Below are positions 1 to 9,779 of a stretch of DNA of 64,000 nucleotides, one piece after another (the stretch's first letter is position 1; every line of letters starts with the position of its first letter). This stretch comes from Bradyrhizobium arachidis (GTDB lineage Bacteria; Pseudomonadota; Alphaproteobacteria; Rhizobiales; Xanthobacteraceae): contig NZ_CP077970.1 in assembly GCF_024758505.1 (NCBI RefSeq), forward strand, positions 5,642,001-5,706,000, written 5' to 3'. The notes beneath the pieces were generated by a model. That model had not been told where the DNA came from. It worked only from the letters and a program-made list of their open reading frames with translations, and did no database searches. Position numbers and translations under genes: made by a program.

Positions 1-726
1 GCCGTCTGATGTCTTGTAGGGCCTGCGGTCGCGCGACAGATGGCGGGCATAGCCGCCCTTGTCGAGCGGCGGCTCGAAGGTGAGCCCGCCCATGTGATCG
101 CCCATGACGAAGCCAGCCATGGTCTCGAACATCGGGATATCCACGCGCTGGCCGCGTCCGGTGCGGTCGCGGTGCACGATGCTCGCGCAGATCGCGCCGA
201 CCGCGGTCAGGCCGACGATGCGATCGACCAGCGCATTCGGCACGTAGCGCGGCACGCCGTCGCCGGTTTGCGCCATCAAGGCGGGAAGCGCGGTCGCGCC
301 CTGGATCAGATCGTCATAGGCGGGCTTTGCGGCGTAGGGACCGTCCTGGCCGAAGCCGAACACGCCGGCATAGACCAGGCGCGGATTGATCGCGGAGACG
401 ACGTCATAGCCGAGCTGGAGCCGCGCCATCGCCTGGGGGCGGACGTTGTAGACCAGCACGTCGGCATCCCTGATCAGGCGCAGCACGGCCTCGCGCCCCG
501 CCGGCTTCTTCAGGTCGAGGCAGATGCAGCGCTTGCTGCGGTTGGTGTTGAGGAACACCGGGCCCATGCCGGTGTGCCGCATCGGGCCGATCAGGCGGGT
601 TACGTCACCATCAAGCGACTCCACCTTGATGACGTCGGCGCCGTAGTCGCCGAGCATCTGGGTGGCATAGGGCCCCATCAGCACGGTCGTCATGTCGATG
701 ACCTTGATGCCCTGTAGCGGCCCCAT
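1..726 (-). CDS. CaiB/BaiF family CoA transferase, 3' part cut by window edge
   Basis: Family III CoA transferase, which moves CoA between an acyl-CoA donor and a carboxylic acid. The first 242 codons are visible and the frame runs open off the left edge, so the C-terminal half is missing. The start ATG at 726 follows a GGAGAGA ribosome site. The N-terminus reads MGPLQGIKVIDMTTVLMGP, then GDYGADVIKVE and NTNRSKRCICLDLKK, the conserved CoA-binding core of the family; YDDLIQGATAL follows further on. A thiolase lies on the same strand upstream, so a role in acyl-CoA catabolism is plausible, but the substrate cannot be told. Confidence 0.9.
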   Translation of the reverse strand, partial: MGPLQGIKVIDMTTVLMGPYATQMLGDYGADVIKVESLDGDVTRLIGPMRHTGMGPVFLNTNRSKRCICLDLKKPAGREAVLRLIRDADVLVYNVRPQAMARLQLGYDVVSAINPRLVYAGVFGFGQDGPYAAKPAYDDLIQGATALPALMAQTGDGVPRYVPNALVDRIVGLTAVGAICASIVHRDRTGRGQRVDIPMFETMAGFVMGDHMGGLTFEPPLDKGGYARHLSRDRRPYKTSDG

Positions 727-857
727 CGTTCTCTCCCGATTGCGCGGGCTCACAAGCGAGCCTTGCGATTTCGGTCAGCTAACGGCAGCGCTCTGTCGCA
801 AGCAAGGGCGGCCGGCGTATGGCCGCATGCGCGGCGCGGACCGCCGCGATCGCCCGC

Positions 858-1058
858 TTATTTCTTCTGGCGGGCTTCGCGGATCTTGAGCAGCCGGTCG
901 AGCTCGTCGTTCTGCTGGTTGATGCGGTCGGCGATGCGCGCCTCGTTCTGCTCGCCCGAAGCGGCCGCGGCCTGCTCGATGAGCTGCCTGATGTTGCTTT
1001 CGAGGATCGCGATGCGATCGTTGATTTCGTCCAGTGATAGCGAGCTGTCATTGCTCAT
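858..1058 (-). CDS. Small conserved acidic protein, 66 aa, unknown function
   Basis: A 66-residue soluble, charged, helical protein beginning MSNDSSLSLDEINDRIAIL and ending in REARQKK. Spaced leucines and isoleucines suggest a short coiled coil, perhaps dimeric. I chose the ATG at 1058 because AGGGA lies 7 nt upstream; an in-frame ATG seven codons earlier (1079) has no such site. There is no signal peptide, membrane segment or known catalytic motif. It sits alone between the CoA transferase and the thiolase on the same strand. Function unknown. Confidence 0.7.
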   Translation of the reverse strand: MSNDSSLSLDEINDRIAILESNIRQLIEQAAAASGEQNEARIADRINQQNDELDRLLKIREARQKK

Positions 1059-1091
1059 GATGCATTCCCTGCAAATCAATCAAGAGCAGCA

Positions 1092-1174
1092 GGGTGGGCA
1101 AAGCGAAGTGTGCCCACCTTGATTTAACGCAAAGCGGAAGGTGGGCACGGCGCTATGCGCGCCTTTGCCCGTCC
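1092..1174. repeat. GGTGGGCA inverted-repeat cluster
   Basis: GGTGGGCA at 1093-1100 is inverted as TGCCCACC at 1111-1118. A second related unit starts at 1140 (GGTGGGCACGGCGC) and closes with GCGCGCCTTTGCCC. It lies just downstream of the thiolase stop, so it may act as a terminator hairpin or be one of the small palindromic repeats common in bradyrhizobial genomes. There is no clear T tract. Confidence 0.5.
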
Positions 1175-1183
1175 TACGCAACC

Positions 1184-2353
1184 TTACTTCAGCGGCTCCA
1201 GGATGGAGACGTAGTTGGCAACGGCCGCACCGCCCATGTTGAAGATGCCGCCGAGCCTGGCGTTTTTGAGCTGCATGCCCTCGGGCGCCTGTCCCGCAAG
1301 CTGCATCGCGGTCATCACGTGCATCGAGACGCCGGTGGCACCGATCGGATGTCCCTTGGCCTTCAGCCCGCCGGACGGATTGACCGGCAGCTTGCCTTCC
1401 TTGAGCGTCCAGCCTTCCTTGATGGCGCGGGCGCCCTGCCCCTTCGGCGTCAGGCCCATCGCTTCATATTCGATCAGTTCGGCGACCGTGAAGCAGTCAT
1501 GGGTCTCGACGAAGGAGAGGTCGGACAGCGTGACGCCCGCCTTCGCCAGCGCGCGCTGCCAGGCAACCGTGCAGCCCTCGAACTGGAGGATGTCGCGCTT
1601 GGACATCGGCAAGAAGTCCTGGGCGTGCGCGGTGGCGCGGAAGCCGATCGACTTCGTCATGCCCTTCGCGGTCTCGGCATCAGCCAACACCAGCGCCGCG
1701 GCGCCGTCGGACACCAGCGAGCAATCCGTGCGCTTCAGGGGACCCGCAACATAGGGGTTCTTCTCGCTCTCGGAGCGGCAAAAATCGAAGCCAAAATCCT
1801 TGCGCATCTGGGCAAAGGGATTGGCAACGCCGTTCTTGTGGTTCTTGGCGGCGATCAGCGCCAGCGCATCGGACTGGTCGCCATATTTCTGGAAATAGCC
1901 ACTCGCGATCTTGCCGAACACACCGGCGAAGCCGCCGACCGTATCGCCATCTTCCGGCAGATAGGATGCCTTGAGCAGGTTCTTGCCGATCTCGGGACCC
2001 GGGGTGCGCGTCATCTGCTCGACGCCAACGACCAGCACGATCTTGGCCGCACCGGCCGCGATCGCACGGATGCCCTGGTGGACGGCGGCCGAACCCGTCG
2101 CGCAGGCGTTTTCCACCCTCGTCGCCGGCTTGAAGCGCAGATGCGGATCGGCCTGGAGCACCAGCGAGGCGGTAAAATCCTGCGGGGAGAAGCCGGCGTT
2201 GAAATGGCCAAGCACGATCTCGTCGACGTCGGAGGCGGCAATGCCGGCATCCGCGAGCGCCTCATTGGCGACGCGCGTGACGAGGCTCTCCACTGTTTCG
2301 GTGTCGAATTTGCCGAACGGCGTATGCGCCCACCCGACGATGCTGGCGGTCAT
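1184..2353 (-). CDS. Thiolase family protein (SCP2-type acetyl-CoA acetyltransferase)
   Basis: A 389-residue thiolase of the SCP-x/SCP2 branch, which cleaves or condenses acyl-CoA. The nucleophilic cysteine is in VENACATGS near residue 85. The C-terminal half has ETHDCFTVAE (the HDCF form typical of SCP2 thiolases rather than NEAF), NPSGGLKAKGHPIGATG and a closing GGAAVANYVSILEP. Full length for the family. It ends 55 bp after the aldolase gene start side of the sugar locus, so it could share that transcript. The link to the CoA transferase further downstream suggests fatty-acid or aromatic acyl-CoA catabolism; the substrate is unknown. Confidence 0.9.
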   Translation of the reverse strand: MTASIVGWAHTPFGKFDTETVESLVTRVANEALADAGIAASDVDEIVLGHFNAGFSPQDFTASLVLQADPHLRFKPATRVENACATGSAAVHQGIRAIAAGAAKIVLVVGVEQMTRTPGPEIGKNLLKASYLPEDGDTVGGFAGVFGKIASGYFQKYGDQSDALALIAAKNHKNGVANPFAQMRKDFGFDFCRSESEKNPYVAGPLKRTDCSLVSDGAAALVLADAETAKGMTKSIGFRATAHAQDFLPMSKRDILQFEGCTVAWQRALAKAGVTLSDLSFVETHDCFTVAELIEYEAMGLTPKGQGARAIKEGWTLKEGKLPVNPSGGLKAKGHPIGATGVSMHVMTAMQLAGQAPEGMQLKNARLGGIFNMGGAAVANYVSILEPLK

Positions 2354-2408
2354 GGTTGTTCTCCCTAGTCTTGCCTGGACCGATTCTTAGCCCATCGATG
2401 GCAAGACT

Positions 2409-3059
2409 TCACCCGGCTTTGAGGCTTTTCAGGGTGCGCTGGCAGATGGCAGTTATGCCGGCCCAGTTCCCGGCCTTAACTTCCGCCGTCGGGCATAGCC
2501 AGGAACCGCCAACCGCCAGCACGTTGGGTTCGGCGAGCCAGGTTGCCGCGTTGGCTTCGCCGACCCCGCCGGTCGGGCAGAACCGCACGTTCGGAAACGG
2601 ACCGCCAAGGGCACGCAAGCCCTTGATGCCGCCCGCCTGCTCGGCCGGGAAGAATTTTGCCAGATCAAAGCCGAAGGCCAGTGCCTGCATCAGCTCGGAC
2701 GCCGTTGCAATGCCCGGCGCGAACGGCAAGGCACTGCCGGCCGCAGCCTTCAGGAGGTCGGGCGTGCCGCCGGGGCTGATACCGAATTTTGCGCCCAGCG
2801 CCTCGGCCCGCGCGAGATCGGCCGGATTGAGGATCGTCCCGATGCCGACGATTGCCTCGGGCACCTCCGAAATCATCGCCTTCGCCGCATCAGCCGCGAC
2901 CGGGGTACGCAGCGTCACCTCGAGCGTACGGACGCCGCCCGCGACCAGCGCACGCGCCAGCGGCACCGCATCCTCGAGGCGCTCGATGGTGAGCACGGGA
3001 ATGACGGTCGCGGCCTTGAACAGTGCGGCGAGTTTTTCCTGCTTGGCGGTCATGGTCAT
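2409..3059 (-). CDS. eda: 2-dehydro-3-deoxy-phosphogluconate aldolase (KDPG aldolase)
   Basis: Class I aldolase of 216 residues that cleaves KDPG to pyruvate and glyceraldehyde 3-phosphate. Family signatures are VIPVLTIERLEDAVPLARAL, GGVRTLEVTLRTP (catalytic Glu), VGIGTILNPADL, KFGISPGGTPDLL, the Schiff-base lysine in FDLAKFFPAE, and RFCPTGGVG. An in-frame ATG two codons downstream is an alternative start. It is the next gene after KDG kinase, which makes the obvious substrate. Together they form the lower half of a semi-phosphorylative Entner-Doudoroff route fed by the ABC importer and dehydratase of this locus. Confidence 0.94.
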   Translation of the reverse strand: MTMTAKQEKLAALFKAATVIPVLTIERLEDAVPLARALVAGGVRTLEVTLRTPVAADAAKAMISEVPEAIVGIGTILNPADLARAEALGAKFGISPGGTPDLLKAAAGSALPFAPGIATASELMQALAFGFDLAKFFPAEQAGGIKGLRALGGPFPNVRFCPTGGVGEANAATWLAEPNVLAVGGSWLCPTAEVKAGNWAGITAICQRTLKSLKAG

Positions 3060-3084
3060 GGTGCAGCAATCTTATTTGGAAGTT

Positions 3085-4065
3085 TTACTTAGATGCTTGG
3101 CGCGAATTGGCCGAACGGTGCCGCCGCTTCGGCGGCATGGCATAGGGCGGGATGATGGCGCCGGGATAGCAGATCACGAGACCGGCGAGACGATGGCCGG
3201 CATGCGCGGCCTCGACCGGGTCGGCATCGGCAAGCCGGGCGGCGATATAGGCCGCCGCAAAACTGTCGCCGGCAGCCGTGGTGTCGACCACAGGCTTCGT
3301 CACCGGCTCGGCCCTCACCTCGCTGGAGCCGCCGGGAAAGCGCAACAGGCTGACGGGCTCGGCGAGCCGCAGCACCAGCTCAGGCGCGGGAATGCGCGCC
3401 ATGAGTTGGGTGTGGCTTTCGCCGGGGTAGAGCGTGGTCATGTCTTCGGTCGAGCACAGGACGATGTCGGCCGTCTCGAAGGCGGCAGCAAACGCCCGGC
3501 GCGCGACGTCGAGGTCGGGCCAGCCACGCGCGCGGAAATTGGTGTCGAACACGAAGCGGGTGCCGAGCAGGCGCGCGCGCTTCACCGCGGCCAGCAGGCG
3601 CTCGCGGCCGCTCTCGGTGTAGATCGAGAGCGTGATGGCCGAGAGGTAGACGATGTCGTAGCCCATCAGCGAATTCAGGATCTCGTCCGTCTCCGGCACG
3701 TCCATCAGCCGGCGCGCGGCGGAGTTCTCGCGCCAGTGAAAGAACTGCCGCTCGCCCCTCGCATCGGTCTGGATCATGTAGAGGCCGGGCAGCTTGCCGG
3801 GCAGCCGCAGCACCCGCCGCGTGCCGACGTTCTCCGCGGTCCAGGCCGCGATCATCTCGTCGCTCAGGGCGTCGTCACCGAGCGCTGTGAGATAGTCGAC
3901 CTTGACCTCGAGGCGCGCGAGATAGACGGCGGTGTTGAGCGTGTCGCCGCCAAAGCCGCGCGAATACAGGCCGCCGCCCTGCCCGGCGGACTGTCCTGAT
4001 GACTGTCCGCCTTGAGCCTGCCGGAGCTCGATCATGCATTCGCCGATGCAGGCTACGTTCGCCAT
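3085..4065 (-). CDS. kdgK: 2-dehydro-3-deoxygluconokinase (PfkB-family sugar kinase)
   Basis: PfkB/ribokinase-fold kinase, 326 residues from the ATG at 4065, which has AGGTGA 5 nt upstream; an earlier in-frame ATG at 4086 is less well placed. It would phosphorylate 2-keto-3-deoxygluconate to KDPG. Visible signatures are CIGECMIELR at the N-terminus, the substrate motif RGFGGDTLNTAVYLARL near residue 40, and the ATP/anion-hole motif VDTTAAGDSFAAAYIAARL with catalytic Asp near residue 275. It is followed within 26 bp by eda and preceded by an epimerase-like gene on the same strand. A low-complexity GQSSGQSAGQGGG insert follows the N-terminal strand. Confidence 0.9.
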   Translation of the reverse strand: MANVACIGECMIELRQAQGGQSSGQSAGQGGGLYSRGFGGDTLNTAVYLARLEVKVDYLTALGDDALSDEMIAAWTAENVGTRRVLRLPGKLPGLYMIQTDARGERQFFHWRENSAARRLMDVPETDEILNSLMGYDIVYLSAITLSIYTESGRERLLAAVKRARLLGTRFVFDTNFRARGWPDLDVARRAFAAAFETADIVLCSTEDMTTLYPGESHTQLMARIPAPELVLRLAEPVSLLRFPGGSSEVRAEPVTKPVVDTTAAGDSFAAAYIAARLADADPVEAAHAGHRLAGLVICYPGAIIPPYAMPPKRRHRSANSRQASK

Positions 4066-4095
4066 GGCTTCACCTGCGCCATTCAACAGTTCGAG

Positions 4096-5082
4096 CTAAG
4101 CAACGAAATTACCGCCGAGCTCGTCTTCGATGTGAATGCGGATGATGTCGTCGAAGGTCTTTTCGGCGGTGGTGAAGCCGAGCTCGCGCGACCGCCGCGC
4201 ATCGAAGTTGCGCGGCCAGCCGCCGACGATGCCGACGATGAAGGGGTCCGGTTCGCGCTTGATGCGCGCGGCGACCTTGTCGCCCGCGACCCGCTTCAAC
4301 GCCGCGATCTGCTCGCCGACGGTCGCCGACAGGCCCGGCATGGTGAGGTTGCGGCGCGGGCCGACCGCGGCGAGATCCATCGTGCCGGCATGCAGCAGAA
4401 AGCCGACGGCCGAGCGTGGCGTCGCATGCCAATGACGGACGTCCTCGGACACCGGCAGCACCGCTTCATTGCCCGCGAGCGGCTCGCGCAAGATGTTGGA
4501 GAAGAAGCCGGATGCCGCCTTGTTGGGCAGGCCCGGCCGGATGCAGATGGTCGGCAGGCGGATGCCGATGCCGTCGAGGAAGCCGCGGCGGGAATAATCG
4601 GCCAGCAGCAATTCGCCGATCGCCTTCTGCGTGCCGTAGCTGAGCAGCGGCGTGTGGAAGAATTCATCGCCGATCGCATCGGGGAACGGCGCGCCGAACA
4701 CTGCGATCGACGAGGTGAACACCACGCGCGGCTTGTAGCCGCCCCCAGTGAGCCTTATGGCGTCGAGCAGCATCCGCGTGCCGTCGAGATTGATGCGGTA
4801 GCCCTTGTCGAAATCGAGCTCGGCTTCACCGGAGACGATCGCGGCGAGATGGAAGATCACATCGGGGCGGCCGGCGATCAGCTTCTCGGCTGCGCCCGGA
4901 ACGGCGAAATCGCCCGACACGGTGTCGACGGGGAAGCCGGCCTTCTCCGGCTTCTTCGGCTCGACCACGTCATGCATGGTCAGGCGGGTGATGTCGCCCT
5001 TGCCGAGGCGGCCGTCGCGCAGCAAACGTTCGCACAATTTGCGGCCGACCATGCCGGCAGCGCCGAGAACCAGAATGTGCAA
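4096..5082 (-). CDS. NAD-dependent epimerase/dehydrogenase, DenD (D-erythronate dehydrogenase)-like
   Basis: Extended SDR of 328 residues with the NAD-binding motif VLGAAGMVGRKL at the N-terminus, FHLAAIVSGEAELDFD, FTSSIAVFGAP (catalytic Ser) and LSYGTQKAIGELL (YxxxK catalytic pair). IRLPTICIRPG and the C-terminal substrate region resemble D-erythronate dehydrogenase and related sugar-acid dehydrogenases. Cytosolic. It lies between the permease gene and KDG kinase in one minus-strand array, so it probably oxidises or epimerises the imported sugar acid. The substrate is inferred from family resemblance only; partner genes of the erythronate pathway (DUF1537 kinase, PdxA2) are not seen here. 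Confidence 0.85.
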   Translation of the reverse strand: MHILVLGAAGMVGRKLCERLLRDGRLGKGDITRLTMHDVVEPKKPEKAGFPVDTVSGDFAVPGAAEKLIAGRPDVIFHLAAIVSGEAELDFDKGYRINLDGTRMLLDAIRLTGGGYKPRVVFTSSIAVFGAPFPDAIGDEFFHTPLLSYGTQKAIGELLLADYSRRGFLDGIGIRLPTICIRPGLPNKAASGFFSNILREPLAGNEAVLPVSEDVRHWHATPRSAVGFLLHAGTMDLAAVGPRRNLTMPGLSATVGEQIAALKRVAGDKVAARIKREPDPFIVGIVGGWPRNFDARRSRELGFTTAEKTFDDIIRIHIEDELGGNFVA

Positions 5083-5147
5083 GAGCCAGACTCCTTCTTA
5101 TTGGTCTTGAGCGCGCCGCCTCGACGCGAACTGTATCCGGCCCGCCA

Positions 5148-6068
5148 TCATTCCTTCACCGCGCCGGTCATCGCCGACACATAGTGCTCCACGAAGAAGG
5201 CGTAAAGGATAACCAGCGGCAGCGAGCCCGCCAGCGCACCGGCCATCAGCGAGCCCCAGCGGTAGATGTCGCCGTCGACGAACTCGTTGACGATCGCGAC
5301 CGGGACCGTCTTGTTGCTGACCGATTGCAGAAACGTCAGCGCGTAGATGAACTCGTTCCAGCACAGCGTGAAGCAGAAGATGAAGGCCGAGATCAGGCCG
5401 GGGATCGCCAGCGGCAGCACGATCTTGACCAGGATCTGCCAGCGGCTGGCGCCGTCGATCAGCGCGCATTCCTCGAGCTCGAACGGGATGGTCTTGAAGT
5501 AGCCCATCAGCAGCCAGGTCGAGAATGGGATCAGGATGGTCGGATAGGTCAGGATCAGCGCCATCGGCGAGTCGAACAGGCCGTACTGGAACACGACCGT
5601 GGCGAGCGGAATGAACAGGATCGAAGGCGGCACCAGATAGGCGAGGAAGATCAACCCGCCGACGAGGTTCGCGCCCTTGTAGCGCAAGCGCACGATGGCA
5701 TAGGCCGCCAGCACCGAGGCGATGATCGAAAGCACGGTCGCGCAAACCGCCACATACATCGTGTTCCAGAGCCAATGCGGATAATAGCTTTCGAACAGGA
5801 GCTTGTAGAAGTGCTTGAACGTGGGATTCCAGGTCCAGAATGGATTGTACTTGTCGAGGTCGAGCAACTGCTCGTCCGGCTTAACCGAGGTCAGCGCCAT
5901 CCAGTAGAACGGAAACAGCAGGACGACGACGATGATGGTCAGCGGCAGGTACAGCGTCACAATTCGGCGCGGCACCGACTGAAGATAGCTCATGCCTTCG
6001 CTGTGATCGACAGCGGGCGTCGACAGGATCGATTTGAGGTCAGTTTTCGCGGCAGGAAGATCAGTCAT
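5148..6068 (-). CDS. Carbohydrate ABC transporter permease, MalG/UgpE type
   Basis: Inner-membrane permease of 306 residues with about six hydrophobic segments. The first is LYLPLTIIVVVLLFPFYWMA after a 35-residue cytosolic N-terminus. The EAA coupling loop is EECALIDGASRWQILVKIVL near residues 205-225, which contacts the ATPase. CWNEFIYALTFL is typical of the MalG half of CUT1 sugar importers. It partners the permease encoded 75 bp upstream and belongs to the ATPase/binding-protein/permease array on this strand. Confidence 0.93.
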   Translation of the reverse strand: MTDLPAAKTDLKSILSTPAVDHSEGMSYLQSVPRRIVTLYLPLTIIVVVLLFPFYWMALTSVKPDEQLLDLDKYNPFWTWNPTFKHFYKLLFESYYPHWLWNTMYVAVCATVLSIIASVLAAYAIVRLRYKGANLVGGLIFLAYLVPPSILFIPLATVVFQYGLFDSPMALILTYPTILIPFSTWLLMGYFKTIPFELEECALIDGASRWQILVKIVLPLAIPGLISAFIFCFTLCWNEFIYALTFLQSVSNKTVPVAIVNEFVDGDIYRWGSLMAGALAGSLPLVILYAFFVEHYVSAMTGAVKE

Positions 6069-6143
6069 TGCTTTCCTCCCGTTGCCAGTTGCGAGCGCGG
6101 GGCTTGCCCCGTCCGCGCAAAGTAAGCCGAGACAATCTGGGGA

Positions 6144-7109
6144 TCAGTCATTGCTCTCCCCCTGTTGCCACTTGCGGCGCTGTAGGCCAAACCAGGACAC
6201 CATGATCGCGGCGAGCAGGAACGGGATCATGGCGCTGGAGATCGCAGCGCCCTCGCCTAGCTGACCTGCGATGATCGCGCGCTGATAGGACAAGGTCGCC
6301 ATCAGATGCGTCGCGTTGACCGGACCGCCGCGAGTCATCGCCCAGATGAGCTGGAAGTCGGTGAAGGTGAATAGGACCGAGAACGTCATGACGACGGCGA
6401 TGATCGGCGTCAACAAGGGATAGGTGATGTACCGGAAGTTCTGCCAGCGCGTCGCGCCGTCCAGCGTTGCGGCTTCATAGAGCGAGGGCGACACGGTCTG
6501 GAGGCCGGCGAGCAGCGTGATCGCCACGAACGGCACGCCGCGCCAGATGTTGGCGAAGATCACGCAGATCCGCGCCCACGTGGTGTCGCCGAGGAAGTTG
6601 ATGTTCTGGCTGATCAGGCCGAGATGCTTCAGCGACCAGGAGATAATCGAGAACTGGGAGTCGAAGATCCACCAGAAGGCCAGCGCGGAGAGCACCGTCG
6701 GCACGATGAAAGGGATCAAGACCATCGCGCGCAACATCGCCTTGAACGGCATGTTCTCGTTGAGGAGCAGCGCGAGATAGAGCCCGATCGCGAATTTGAT
6801 GGCGCTCGCGAGGAACGTGTAGAGTAGCGTGTTGAAGACCGACAGCCAGAAGATGGCGTCGTCCCATAGCCATTCGTAGTTCTCGGTCGCGACGAAATGC
6901 CCGACCCGGCCGATGCGGGTGTCGGTGAAGGACAGCCAGATGCCCAGGCCCAGCGGATAGGCCAGGAAGAAGATCAGGAATCCCATAGCCGGCAGCATGA
7001 ACCAGAGGCCAAGCCAGTTGCGGTTGTGCTTGAGCTGGTCCCAGGCGCTCGCCTCGCGAAACTGAGGCTTGGCCCGGGGAGCAACTGCGATATCAGCCAT
7101 GCCCGACAT
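6144..7109 (-). CDS. Carbohydrate ABC transporter permease, MalF/UgpA type
   Basis: Inner-membrane permease of 321 residues (an ATG three codons in, at 7100, is an alternative start). A hydrophilic N-terminus of about 30 residues precedes LGLWFMLPAMGFLIFFLAYP, and five more membrane segments follow. The EAA loop is YEAATLDGATRWQNFRYITY. LIWAMTRGGPVNATHLMATL is characteristic of MalF/UgpA partners in CUT1 importers. It is 47 bp downstream of the binding-protein gene and pairs with the following MalG-type permease. Confidence 0.93.
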   Translation of the reverse strand: MSGMADIAVAPRAKPQFREASAWDQLKHNRNWLGLWFMLPAMGFLIFFLAYPLGLGIWLSFTDTRIGRVGHFVATENYEWLWDDAIFWLSVFNTLLYTFLASAIKFAIGLYLALLLNENMPFKAMLRAMVLIPFIVPTVLSALAFWWIFDSQFSIISWSLKHLGLISQNINFLGDTTWARICVIFANIWRGVPFVAITLLAGLQTVSPSLYEAATLDGATRWQNFRYITYPLLTPIIAVVMTFSVLFTFTDFQLIWAMTRGGPVNATHLMATLSYQRAIIAGQLGEGAAISSAMIPFLLAAIMVSWFGLQRRKWQQGESND

Positions 7110-7156
7110 CCCTAAGTGTTGATGAGCGGGCGGCCGAAACCGCCCGCCTCGTGATG

Positions 7157-8476
7157 TTAGCGGTAGATGCGCTTCAACTGCCGTTCGGCCTCAGCCATTG
7201 CGCCCTTTGCGTCCTTCGAACCGGTGCAATAGTTGGCGAACATGTCAACGACGATGAAGTCGGCGATCGCGGTGGCTGCCTTCTCGCCGGGCGTGCCGAT
7301 GCCGGACGCCGGCAGCGTGCGCTTGGAGGCTTGTGCGAACACGGCGTTCTTGGGATCCGCACTCCAGACCGGCGCATTTTCGTAGGCGTTCAGCGTCTGC
7401 GTCAGATAGCCTTGCGCGCCGTCCAGCCACTTGTCGAAGTTTTCCTTCTCCAGCATGAACGCGACGAAAGCCTTCGCTGCGTTCGGATACTTGGTGAAGT
7501 TGAACGCCAGGATCGGTACGGCGAGCTGAAGTTCGGTCGGCTTGCCGACCGGCCCGACCGGATGCAGCGCGTGGTAGGTGTCCGCGGTGAGTTCTTTCTT
7601 GGTGGGGTCCGTTTTGGCGGCGACATAAATCGAAATGCCGTTGAGGGTGCAATAGAGCTCACCGGCCAGGTACGCCTTGTTGTTGGAGGAATCGTTCCAG
7701 GACGGGGTTCCCGGGATGAAGGTTTCGGAGAGCGCCTTGCAGTACTCCAGCGCCTTCGCCGTTTCGGGCGAATTGATGATGACTTTGTCGTTCTGGTCGA
7801 CGGTATAGGCCCCGTGCCCCCAGAGCAGCCAGTGCAGCCATCCGTTGGCATCGCCGCTGGCATGGCCGAGCGCAAATCCGGCCGGTGTGTTATTCGCCTT
7901 CAGCGCCTTGCACATTTCGAGGAAGCTGGGGAAGTCCTTCGGAAATTCCTTGAAGCCAGCCTTGTCGGTCGCCGACTTTCGGTAGGTCATGTAGCCGCCG
8001 TTCGTCGCGACCGGGATGCCCAGCCAGTCGTTGCCGAGCTTGCAGGTCTTGGCGGCCGCATCCGTCCACCCGCCGTACTTCTTGCCGAGATAGTCGGCAA
8101 CGTCGTTCATCTTCAGGACCTTGGTCGGGAAGAGCTGCGGCAGCGTGTGCAGACCCCAGGCAAGATCGAGACCCGAGCCGGTGTTGGCGGCGACCGACGC
8201 CTTCGGCTGCACGTCCTCGAAGGACTCGCTGAACACATTCATTTCGACGCCAGTCGCAGTCTTGAATGCCGCCACGATGGCGTTGAACGCCTCGTCTTCC
8301 GCCGGCACGAAGCGCTTCCAGCGCATCACCGTGAGCTTGGCGCCGGCTTCCGGTTTCCAGGGCGATTCCTGCGCCCAGGCTTTTGCGAATTCGAACAGTG
8401 CCGGCCCAGTCAGTGCGCCGGTGGCAGCCAGCGCCGTTCCGCCTTGAAGCAAAGCCCGGCGGGTAAAGTCGTGCAT
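7157..8476 (-). CDS. Extracellular solute-binding protein of sugar ABC importer, Tat-like signal
   Basis: Periplasmic binding protein of 439 residues, CUT1/family 1 size. The N-terminus MHDFTRRALLQGGTALAAT has a twin-arginine pair ahead of a hydrophobic stretch and a likely cleavage after AKAWA, suggesting Tat export. The mature part has the two-lobe pattern of sugar-binding proteins (LTVMRWKRFVPAEDEAFNAI; later PILAFNFTKYPNAAKAFVAF). The binding gene lies between the ATPase and the permeases in one transcription unit. The ligand cannot be read from sequence; a monosaccharide or sugar acid feeding the KDG pathway is my inference. Confidence 0.92.
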   Translation of the reverse strand: MHDFTRRALLQGGTALAATGALTGPALFEFAKAWAQESPWKPEAGAKLTVMRWKRFVPAEDEAFNAIVAAFKTATGVEMNVFSESFEDVQPKASVAANTGSGLDLAWGLHTLPQLFPTKVLKMNDVADYLGKKYGGWTDAAAKTCKLGNDWLGIPVATNGGYMTYRKSATDKAGFKEFPKDFPSFLEMCKALKANNTPAGFALGHASGDANGWLHWLLWGHGAYTVDQNDKVIINSPETAKALEYCKALSETFIPGTPSWNDSSNNKAYLAGELYCTLNGISIYVAAKTDPTKKELTADTYHALHPVGPVGKPTELQLAVPILAFNFTKYPNAAKAFVAFMLEKENFDKWLDGAQGYLTQTLNAYENAPVWSADPKNAVFAQASKRTLPASGIGTPGEKAATAIADFIVVDMFANYCTGSKDAKGAMAEAERQLKRIYR

Positions 8477-8508
8477 GTCATCCTCCCTGTGATGCTTTTT
8501 AGTCTGCT

Positions 8509-9576
<1,068 letters not shown>

Positions 9577-9723
9577 CTAGCTCCCTCCTCATGGGTCGCG
9601 ACGCCAGTCGAGCGCCGCTACCGTCTTGTTTTTCTGAAACTTCGCCGAGCGAAGCCCGAACTATCGGGCGGCATTGTCGGCAGTTTGTGCGGTTTTTGCA
9701 ATTTGTCTTTGGTTAGTCTGGTC

Positions 9724-9737
9724 TGGTAGCGCTGTCA
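9724..9737. promoter_or_regulatory. Putative LacI-family operator (O1)
   Basis: The 14-mer TGGTAGCGCTGTCA is an imperfect palindrome around AGCGCT with TG/CA ends, the usual shape of a LacI/GntR operator. It sits 43 bp before lacI and 148 bp before the divergent ATPase gene, so one site could control both. A near-identical palindrome lies at 10854-10867 on the other side of lacI. Confidence 0.7.
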
Positions 9738-9779
9738 ATGTTCCTTTGTTTGCACAGACGCCTGTGGTAAGAGCAACAC

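Noticed and set aside
40..717. Long open frames opposite real genes (for example 40-717, 1094-2368, 7151-8746, 24074-26497)
   Set aside because: They lie antisense to clearly homologous genes, are Arg/His/Asp-rich as expected of high-GC shadows, and lack ribosome sites.
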